A DNA stretch of 10,374 nucleotides. Source: a bacterium (GTDB lineage Bacteria; Desulfobacterota; GWC2-55-46; DRQE01). The position numbers were made by a program, and so were the translations under genes. Shown here one piece after another: positions 5,222-10,374 of this stretch. Within the stretch, counting starts at the first letter, position 1. Each line of letters starts with the position of its first letter. The notes beneath the pieces were generated by a model. That model was not told the origin of the DNA and did no database searches. It worked only from the letters and a program-made list of their open reading frames with translations. Where the stretch lies: the NCBI GenBank assembly GCA_027017505.1, contig JALUQR010000142.1, positions 1 to 10,374 of the forward strand. The letters run 5' to 3'.

Positions 5222-6847
5222 TTACATCATGTCCATTCCACCTGGCATGTTTGGTGAGGACTGTTTTTCCTCCTTTGGTTTTTCTGCTATCATTGCCTCG
5301 GTGGTGAGCATCAGAGATGCTATGGATGCTGCGTTCTGAAGGGCTATTCTTGTGACCTTGGCAGGGTCTATGACGCCTGCCTTTACCAGGTCTTCGTAGG
5401 TCTCTGTTGCTGCGTTGAAGCCGAAGGCACCCTCACCGCTTTTTACCTTTTCCACCACTATGGAGCCATCCACCCCGGCGTTGGTTGCTATCTGGCGGAT
5501 GGGCTCTTCAAGTGCCCTCTTGAGTATGTTCACGCCGAACTGCTGTTCTGCTGGAAGGTTGAGCTTCTCTATGGCATCGAGAAGCCTCAGGTATGTTACA
5601 CCACCACCTGGCACTATGCCCTCTTCAACCGCAGCCCTTGTTGCATGGAGTGCGTCCTCAACCCTTGCCTTCTTCTCTTTCATCTCTGTCTCTGTTGCAG
5701 CACCCACATTTATCACCGCAACACCACCAACCAGTTTTGCAAGCCTTTCCTGAAGCTTCTCCCTGTCATAGTCACTTGTGGTCTCCTCTATCTGGTTGCG
5801 TATCTGCTTTACGCGTGCGTCTATGTCCTCTTTTCTGCCAGCACCGTCTATTATGGTGGTGTTCTCCTTGTCCACCACTATTCTCTTTGCTCTTCCGAGG
5901 TCATCGAGGTCTACATTTTCAAGCTTTATGCCCAGCTCTTCTGCTATGAGTCTACCGCCTGTAAGTATTGCTATATCCTCGAGCATTGCCTTTCTTCTGT
6001 CGCCAAACCCTGGTGCCTTTACCGCACAGGCATGGAGTGTGCCCCTGAGTTTGTTCACAACCAGTGTTGCAAGGGCCTCGCCCTCAACATCCTCTGCTAT
6101 GATGAGAAGGGGTTTGCCCATCTTTGCAATCTTTTCAAGAAGTGGCAGAAGGTCACGCATGCTGGATATCTTTTTCTCGTGTATCAGTATGAAGGCGTCC
6201 TCGAGCACGCACTCCATCCTCTCTGCATCTGTCACGAAGTATGGTGAGAGGTAGCCCCTGTCAAACTGCATACCTTCCACCACATCCAGATATGTCTCCA
6301 TACCCTTTGCCTCTTCCACGGTTATTACACCTTCTTTACCCACCTTCTCCATTGCGTCTGCTATTATCTCGCCTATGGTGGTATCTCCGTTGGCAGAGAT
6401 TGTGCCCACCTGTGCAATCTCCTTTTTTTCCTTTACGGGCTGTGCCAGTTTCTTAAGCTCCTCCACCGCTGTGTCAACTGCCTGCTCTATGCCCCTTTTG
6501 AGGTCCATGGGATTGTGCCCTGCTGCAACAAGTTTACTGCCCTCTCTGAAGATTGCCTGTGCGAGCACCGTTGCTGTGGTTGTGCCATCGCCTGCGACAT
6601 CGCTTGTCTTGCTTGCCACCTCCTTTACCATCTGTGCGCCCATGTTCTCGAACTTGTTCTCAAGCTCTATCTCCTTTGCAACTGTAACGCCATCCTTTGT
6701 TATGGTGGGTGAGCCGAAGCTCTTCTCTATGACCACATTTCTGCCCCTTGGTCCCAGTGTTACCTTAACCGCATCTGCAAGGGTATTAACACCCTTGAGA
6801 ATCGCGTTACGAGCGTTGTAACTGAAGGATATTTCCTTTGCAGCCAT
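5222..6847 (-). CDS. groEL: Chaperonin GroEL (60 kDa)
   Basis: A 541-residue chaperonin subunit forming the double-ring folding chamber in the cytosol with GroES. The full family length is present. ATP-site residues are visible: the glycine motif TLGPRGRNV (30-38), Asp52 in TKDGVTVA, Asp87 in GDGTTTAT (86-93), and catalytic Asp398 in RVEDALHATRAAVEEGIVPGGG. The C-terminus is short and carries a single GGM unit (MPGGMDMM) rather than a long repeat tail. AAGGAGGT at 6857-6864 lies 9 nt before ATG 6847. It follows groES by 60 nt and shares its transcript; the terminator at 5165-5198 ends the operon. Regulation by HrcA through the CIRCE element at 7292-7318 is expected. Confidence 0.99.
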   Translation of the reverse strand: MAAKEISFSYNARNAILKGVNTLADAVKVTLGPRGRNVVIEKSFGSPTITKDGVTVAKEIELENKFENMGAQMVKEVASKTSDVAGDGTTTATVLAQAIFREGSKLVAAGHNPMDLKRGIEQAVDTAVEELKKLAQPVKEKKEIAQVGTISANGDTTIGEIIADAMEKVGKEGVITVEEAKGMETYLDVVEGMQFDRGYLSPYFVTDAERMECVLEDAFILIHEKKISSMRDLLPLLEKIAKMGKPLLIIAEDVEGEALATLVVNKLRGTLHACAVKAPGFGDRRKAMLEDIAILTGGRLIAEELGIKLENVDLDDLGRAKRIVVDKENTTIIDGAGRKEDIDARVKQIRNQIEETTSDYDREKLQERLAKLVGGVAVINVGAATETEMKEKKARVEDALHATRAAVEEGIVPGGGVTYLRLLDAIEKLNLPAEQQFGVNILKRALEEPIRQIATNAGVDGSIVVEKVKSGEGAFGFNAATETYEDLVKAGVIDPAKVTRIALQNAASIASLMLTTEAMIAEKPKEEKQSSPNMPGGMDMM

Positions 6848-6907
6848 CTTGAACCAACCTCCTTATAAAGTTTTTTGAATTCCTGTTACCCTTATAAGAT
6901 TAAAGTC

Positions 6908-7198
6908 TTAGCTTTCCACTATGCCGAGTATATCGTCTTCCCTCATTATGAGGTACTCTTCGCCCTCAAGCTTTACCTCTGTGCCAGCATACTTGCTGAA
7001 TATAACCGTGTCACCCTCTTTCACATCCATGGGTATGAGCTTGCCACTGTCGTCCTTTCTGCCTGGTCCCACCGCTATCACCCTGCCCTCCACAGGGGTC
7101 TCCTTTGCGGTGTCAGGGATTATTATGCCACCCTTTGTCTTCTCCTCTTCCTCAAGCCTCTTTACAATTACACGATCATGAAGGGGTTTGATCTTCAT
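6908..7198 (-). CDS. groES: Co-chaperonin GroES (10 kDa)
   Basis: A 96-residue subunit of the heptameric lid that closes the GroEL chamber. It starts MKIKPLHDRVIVKR and contains the mobile loop EEKTKGGIIIPDTAKE (19-34), whose GGIII segment contacts the GroEL apical domain. Also present are the VIAVGPG roof-proximal motif (40-46) and the conserved VIFSKYAGTEVK (65-76). Length and start are canonical. AAGGAGGT at 7206-7213 precedes the ATG by 7 nt. It is the first gene of the groESL operon, and its leader repeats the groEL leader almost exactly (see findings). Confidence 0.99.
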   Translation of the reverse strand: MKIKPLHDRVIVKRLEEEEKTKGGIIIPDTAKETPVEGRVIAVGPGRKDDSGKLIPMDVKEGDTVIFSKYAGTEVKLEGEEYLIMREDDILGIVES

Positions 7199-7255
7199 AT
7201 AACATACCTCCTTTTTTAAAGTTTTTTGGGGATTCTTCGTGGCTTGGTATTATTG

Positions 7256-7284
7256 AATATAAGAACCTCTCTGGGGTTTGTCAA
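7256..7284 (-). promoter_or_regulatory. groESL promoter (near-consensus sigma-70)
   Basis: On the minus strand, TTGACA (7284-7279) is a perfect -35 and TATATT (7261-7256) a good -10, with 17 nt between. The predicted leader to groES is about 50 nt. The CIRCE operator lies 7 nt upstream of this -35 rather than over the start site, which is an unusual arrangement. Confidence 0.8.
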
Positions 7285-7291
7285 GACCTTT

Positions 7292-7318
7292 TTAGCATTC
7301 AAAGGGTGAGAGTGCTAA
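7292..7318. promoter_or_regulatory. CIRCE element (HrcA repressor operator)
   Basis: TTAGCATTC-N9-GAGTGCTAA. This matches the CIRCE consensus TTAGCACTC-N9-GAGTGCTAA in 17 of 18 arm positions, with a single T-for-C change in the left arm. HrcA bound here represses groESL until heat or misfolded protein titrates GroEL. It stands in the divergent region between groES and the plus-strand gene at 7395, so it could act on both. Confidence 0.95.
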
Positions 7319-7330
7319 AATTTTATCCCC

Positions 7331-7360
7331 TTGACTTTTTTCTATATTATGGCTCATAAT
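7331..7360 (+). promoter_or_regulatory. Candidate promoter of the divergent gene
   Basis: On the plus strand, TTGACT (7331-7336) and CATAAT (7355-7360) are separated by 18 nt. This predicts a start near 7367 and a leader of about 28 nt that holds the GGGGGAG ribosome-binding site at 7381-7387. The -35 lies 12 nt from the CIRCE element. The -10 is one half of the perfect inverted repeat ATTATG-GCT-CATAAT (7346-7360). Confidence 0.55.
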
Positions 7361-7373
7361 TGCTTATTATCAA
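7346..7373 (-). promoter_or_regulatory. Possible second, CIRCE-controlled groESL promoter
   Basis: On the minus strand, TTGATA (7373-7368) and CATAAT (7351-7346) are separated by 16 nt. Transcripts would start near 7339 and carry CIRCE about 20 nt into the leader, the usual position for HrcA control. It overlaps the divergent promoter through the inverted repeat at 7346-7360. It is weaker than the promoter at 7256-7284 and rests only on motif matches. Confidence 0.35.
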
Positions 7374-7394
7374 GTGAAAAGGGGGAGTTTTTTT

Positions 7395-7802
7395 GTGGTA
7401 AGGGTTGTTTTTTCTGTGCTGGTGTTTGTGGGGCTGTGGTTTTTCCTTGTGGGCATGGGCATAAGCCCTGAGGGTGAGGTGCCCGTACCTGAGAGCTCTT
7501 TCAGCGCCATGGTAACCGATGACCAGGGTGTAATCACAAGGTGTGAGAACATAAGCTGGGAAGGAGAGGTCTACTTTAAGGGCAGAAGGGGCAGGGCAAT
7601 CATAACCGTGCCCTTTGAGAAGGTAAAGAAGGTGGTCTTTGTAACCAGGTCTGAGGAGGGCACCGTGGACTTCCGCATAATCCTTAAAAGTGGTGAGGCG
7701 GTTGCCATAACCTTTAATGAGGATGAAAGGCTCTTTGGAACCACAAGTTTCGGCACCTACAGGATATTTGCAAAGAACATAAAGGAGATACTCTTTGACT
7801 GA
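7395..7802 (+). CDS. Small membrane-anchored protein of unknown function, divergent from groESL
   Basis: The only plus-strand gene. I do not recognise it. The 135-residue product begins with a hydrophobic segment (about residues 2-20, VRVVFSVLVFVGLWFFLVGM), a membrane anchor or uncleaved signal. A linker rich in E, P and S follows. The rest is a compact, probably beta-rich domain of about 100 residues with two similar strand-turn patterns (TVPFEKVKKVVFV and FGTYRIFAKNIKEILFD). The second resembles the 'FGTYRI...I..I.F' ends of small beta domains in many uncharacterised proteins. It has one cysteine and no catalytic motif that I can see. The frame is open to GTG 7374, but GTG 7395 has GGGGGAG at 7381-7387 with a 7-nt spacer and is preferred. 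It ends 6 nt from the convergent ubiT-like gene. A link to heat shock through the shared CIRCE region is possible but unproven. Confidence 0.75.
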   Translation: MVRVVFSVLVFVGLWFFLVGMGISPEGEVPVPESSFSAMVTDDQGVITRCENISWEGEVYFKGRRGRAIITVPFEKVKKVVFVTRSEEGTVDFRIILKSGEAVAITFNEDERLFGTTSFGTYRIFAKNIKEILFD

Positions 7803-7808
7803 GGGCCC

Positions 7809-8222
7809 CTAATGGAGTGACGCAAGTATATTTTTAAGATGCACCGCACTTGCGGTATCCCCTGAGACCTCAAGTTTTCTTGAGAAAAACACCGTGTCCG
7901 CATCCTCCCTGCCCGTGAAAAGCTCCAGCAGGGTCTTCAGGTTGCCACGCATGGTCACATGCGGAGGGCCTGGCCAGTGGGGAAGAACCTTTATCTCGCC
8001 CTCCTCTATAACAAGATAGAACCTTTTTCCTATATCCCTTGCGTCAAAGAGAAAGACCCTGCCGTTTAGGGCCTTGAGCTCTTCCTTAAGTTCAGGGTGG
8101 CTTTCCACCACACAGGATATGAAAAGCCCTGCCCCTATTGCCTCAAGCCAGCGGGGAAGAATCCGCAGATAGGGCTGTAAGAGTTTAAACACCCCTTCTG
8201 TAAGCCTTTCCTGCAAGCTCAT
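7809..8222 (-). CDS. ubiT: SCP2 sterol-carrier-like protein, UbiT-type quinone biosynthesis factor
   Basis: A 137-residue protein with an SCP2-like lipid-binding fold. The C-terminal signature DTVFFSRKLEVSGDTASAVHLKN (109-131) matches the 'FF.R.L.i.GDT...g..lKN' pattern of UbiT (formerly YhbT). In Proteobacteria UbiT binds quinone intermediates and, with UbiU and UbiV, supports O2-independent ubiquinone synthesis. The N-terminal helix (about 6-40) probably contacts lipid. The start ATG 8222-8220 overlaps the ubiE stop as ATGA, tying it to quinone biosynthesis. If the host makes menaquinone only, it may carry menaquinone precursors instead. No UbiU/UbiV peptidase-U32 partner is in the window. 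The SCP2 fold and operon are convincing; the exact UbiT assignment is less so. Confidence 0.75.
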   Translation of the reverse strand: MSLQERLTEGVFKLLQPYLRILPRWLEAIGAGLFISCVVESHPELKEELKALNGRVFLFDARDIGKRFYLVIEEGEIKVLPHWPGPPHVTMRGNLKTLLELFTGREDADTVFFSRKLEVSGDTASAVHLKNILASLH

Positions 8223-8968
8223 ATCTTAACACCCACATGTATTGCTGCTATGCCACCCGTAAGATTGTAGTATTTTACCCTTTTAAGCCCTGCAGAGAGC
8301 ATCATCTGTTTGAATTCCTCCTGGCGGGGAAACTTCCTTATGCTCTCTGCAAGGTAGGTATAGGCTCCACGGTTGCCAGTTACAACCTCTCCAAGAAAGG
8401 GTATCACGGTAAAGGAATATATGTCGTAGAGTGCCCTGAAGAGCGGGTTTAGAGGATGGGAGAACTCAAGACACACAACCCTTCCGCCCGGTTTTATCAC
8501 CCTTCGCATCTCACCCAGTGCACGCTCGATATGGGTTACATTCCTTATGCCAAACCCTATGGTTGCACAGTGGAATGTGTTGTCAGGAAAGCTTATACTT
8601 TCTGCATCTCCCTGGACGAACTCCACCTGTTTTACAATACCCCTGTCTATGCACTTTCTTCTGCCTATCTCGAGCATATCGTGGTTTATATCGTAGACCA
8701 CCACCCTGCCCTTTTCACCAACGAGCCCTGCAAGGAGTATGGCAATATCTGCGGTGCCACCTGCCACATCTATGGCGCTCTGGCCTTCCCGCAGTCCTGT
8801 TTTTTTTGCAACCTCCCTTTTCCAGAGCCTGTGTATGCCAAGGCTCATAAGGTCGTTCATAAGGTCGTACTTTTCTGCAACAGAGTGGAAGACCTGGTTA
8901 ACCCTTTTCTGTTTTTCCTCTTCGGGCACCAGGCTGTATCCAAAGTGTGTTTTTCTCTCTTCTGTCAT
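8219..8968 (-). CDS. ubiE: Demethylmenaquinone / 2-polyprenyl-benzoquinol C-methyltransferase
   Basis: A 249-residue SAM-dependent methyltransferase that methylates the quinone ring carbon late in menaquinone and/or ubiquinone synthesis. It has the first UbiE signature, YDLMNDLMSLGIHRLWK (34-50), and SAM motif I AIDVAGGTADIAI (65-77). Further motifs are QGDAESISFPDNTF (119-132), GFGIRNVTHIERAL (138-151) and the second UbiE signature RVIKPGGRVVCLEFS (156-170). Length is normal. ATG 8968 shares TAATG with the ubiB stop, and GGGAG at 8977-8981 lies 8 nt upstream inside ubiB. The ubiT-like gene follows with an ATGA overlap. Together with ubiB this is a coupled quinone unit. Whether the product is menaquinone or ubiquinone cannot be decided here. 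Confidence 0.95.
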   Translation of the reverse strand: MTEERKTHFGYSLVPEEEKQKRVNQVFHSVAEKYDLMNDLMSLGIHRLWKREVAKKTGLREGQSAIDVAGGTADIAILLAGLVGEKGRVVVYDINHDMLEIGRRKCIDRGIVKQVEFVQGDAESISFPDNTFHCATIGFGIRNVTHIERALGEMRRVIKPGGRVVCLEFSHPLNPLFRALYDIYSFTVIPFLGEVVTGNRGAYTYLAESIRKFPRQEEFKQMMLSAGLKRVKYYNLTGGIAAIHVGVKI

Positions 8969-10374
8969 TATTCTATCTCCCAGGTCTTTTCCTTTCCCGC
9001 AAGGGCAAGCCTTATGCCCAGCACAATTGCAAGCCCGAACCCTGCTATGCTCAGATATGGTATGCCCATAAGGGATGGCCCCTTCTCGTAGACCAGCACC
9101 ATGGTGGATGCAACCACAAGGGACATTATAACCACCCCTGTGGCAATGCTCTTGCCTGCGGTGTTTATACTCTGTGAGAGGTCTTCCAGCCCGTAGTGTA
9201 TGAAGCCCAGCTTGAGTTCGTCCTTGAGGGTTGTGGTAAGAAGTGAGTGTAGCTGGCCTGGAAGGTCAAAGAGCGTGGAGGTGAGCTCATCGGTAAACTC
9301 TCTTCCCTTTTCGAGATAGCTCTGCGGGGAGAACTTCTCCTTGAGCATCCAGCGAAATATAAGAGGGCGGGCAACCTCCCACATGTTAATCTCGGGGTAT
9401 ATCTGTCTGCCCACACCCTCCATTATGACCATCGAGCGCTGTAGAAGCAGAAGGTTCGGCTGTAGCCTCATCTGAAACCTTCTTGCAGTCTGTATGAGCT
9501 TCATAAGGAGGGCAGAGATGTTTATCTCTCCAAGGGTCTTTCCGAAAATGGGCTCTGCGATGTCACGCAGTGCGTTCTCAAACTCAAATATGTCCACATC
9601 CTTTCCTATAAGCCCCATCTCACGGTGCAGAAGGGCCATCCTGTGGTAGTCCTGTCTTACAAGGTGAAAGAGCATTGTCGCAAGGTAGTAGCGAAGCCTT
9701 CGGTCGAGTCTGCCAACGATGCCGAAGTCCACATACACTATAACACCGTCTTCGGTGGTGAATATGTTGCCAGGGTGAAGGTCTCCGTGAAATATGCCAT
9801 GGTCAAAGACCTGTTTGAAGAATGCCCTGATGCCGTTCTCTGCTATCCTCTTTATGTCCAGCCCGAGTTCCCTTATTTTTTCTGCCTCATCCAGGGGTAT
9901 GCCACCCACCCTCTCCATGGTGAGCACATCCTGTGTGGTATACTCCCAGTAGACCGTGGGTATCTTTACCGTGGGATCATCCTTGAATATCCTGGCAAAT
10001 ATGGTTGCATTTGAGCCCTCTACGGAGAGGTCAAGCTCGTTGTGTATAACCCGTGAGAATTCTTCCACCACCTCAACAGGCCTGTAACGCCTGGATGCGG
10101 GTATATGTCTGTACATGAGCTTTGCAAGAAAGAACATCACAGAGAGGTCTGCATCTATGACCTCCTCTATACCAGGGCGTTTCACCTTTACCGCCACCTC
10201 TGTGCCATCGTGAAGCACCGCATAGTGGACCTGTGCTATGGATGCAGCTGCCACGGGTTTTCTCTGAAACTCCCTGAAGGCCTTCTTAAGGGGCATCTTT
10301 AAGGAGCTTTCTACCACCTTTTTGACCTCTGAAAACCCCACTGGAGGCACTGCATCCTGCAGTTTCTTGAGCTC
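8968..10374 (-). CDS. ubiB: UbiB/ABC1/ADCK family atypical kinase (partial, N-terminus beyond the right edge)
   Basis: 468 residues are visible, beginning in frame at the window edge with ELKKLQDAVPPV, a typical UbiB segment after the KxGQ-type N-terminal motif, which is therefore outside. The GTG at 10350 is internal, not a start. Visible features are the Ala-rich nucleotide loop AAASIAQVH (42-50), the invariant Lys63 in VAVKV, the catalytic motif FHGDLHPGN with Asp198, and the metal-binding VDFG with Asp216. Two C-terminal hydrophobic helices (about 413-430 and 440-460) anchor it in the membrane, as known for UbiB. The family acts as an ATPase that helps extract or present quinone precursors at the membrane. 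It is followed directly by ubiE through TAATG. The promoter lies outside the window. Confidence 0.95.
   Translation of the reverse strand, partial: ELKKLQDAVPPVGFSEVKKVVESSLKMPLKKAFREFQRKPVAAASIAQVHYAVLHDGTEVAVKVKRPGIEEVIDADLSVMFFLAKLMYRHIPASRRYRPVEVVEEFSRVIHNELDLSVEGSNATIFARIFKDDPTVKIPTVYWEYTTQDVLTMERVGGIPLDEAEKIRELGLDIKRIAENGIRAFFKQVFDHGIFHGDLHPGNIFTTEDGVIVYVDFGIVGRLDRRLRYYLATMLFHLVRQDYHRMALLHREMGLIGKDVDIFEFENALRDIAEPIFGKTLGEINISALLMKLIQTARRFQMRLQPNLLLLQRSMVIMEGVGRQIYPEINMWEVARPLIFRWMLKEKFSPQSYLEKGREFTDELTSTLFDLPGQLHSLLTTTLKDELKLGFIHYGLEDLSQSINTAGKSIATGVVIMSLVVASTMVLVYEKGPSLMGIPYLSIAGFGLAIVLGIRLALAGKEKTWEIE

Noticed and set aside
5645..6254. Long plus-strand frames opposite groEL (up to 200 codons)
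   Set aside because: They lie entirely antisense to an unmistakable groEL, have biased low-complexity composition and no ribosome-binding site; they are mirror effects of groEL codon usage.
7821..7856. Inverted repeats CGCAAGT...ACTTGCG (7821-7854) and ACCGCA-CT-TGCGGT (7843-7856) near the convergent gene ends
   Set aside because: Both lie inside the coding end of the ubiT-like gene, without a T-run; not convincing as terminators.
8456..9091. 211-codon plus-strand frame opposite ubiE and the end of ubiB
   Set aside because: Fully antisense to conserved genes, no recognisable domain and no ribosome-binding site.
1..10374. Search for tRNA or rRNA genes, CRISPR arrays, insertion sequences and attachment sites
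   Set aside because: No tRNA-like arms, regularly spaced repeats, transposase frames or long terminal repeats were seen on either strand.

Overview
The window looks like chromosomal DNA of an anaerobic, possibly thermophilic, Gram-negative bacterium. The evidence is an outer-membrane barrel protein, a respiratory-quinone cluster, GroESL under a CIRCE element, frequent AGG/AGA and ATA codons, and use of selenocysteine. Nitrospirota (Thermodesulfovibrio relatives) or Thermodesulfobacteriota are my best guesses. This rests on overall protein character only and has not been tested by a search. All genes but one are on the minus strand, so the text follows transcription from right to left.

Right part (7809-10374): a tightly coupled quinone cluster, ubiB (cut by the window edge) - ubiE - ubiT-like SCP2 gene, joined by TAATG and ATGA overlaps. 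It converges with one plus-strand gene (7395-7802) that encodes a small membrane-anchored protein I do not recognise. Between that gene and groES-groEL lies a CIRCE operator (HrcA site) flanked by divergent promoters. groES-groEL (5222-7198) ends at a strong 15-bp terminator. nth (endonuclease III) follows from its own promoter.

Middle (1035-4389): an apparent metal-uptake operon. It has a small His/Cys-rich membrane protein, an outer-membrane beta-barrel with a His-x-His-x-His loop, a ZnuA/TroA-family periplasmic binding protein and a ZnuB-family permease. No ATPase gene is present here.

Left part (1-1034): ndk and the first codons of a protoglobin-like gene. Between the permease and ndk is the most interesting object: a 77-codon gene (706-939, minus) that conventional gene calling would miss because it contains in-frame UGA codons. 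Its conceptual product is a small glutaredoxin/thioredoxin-fold protein with selenocysteine at the active-site position (U-P-Y-T, residue 13). A second UGA at residue 75 gives a C-terminal U-G-V-stop. It has a good promoter, a strong ribosome-binding site, a SECIS-like hairpin after each UGA and a hairpin terminator. This fits the 'Uxx-star' glutaredoxin-like (seleno)protein type as I remember it, here with two Sec codons in one short gene.
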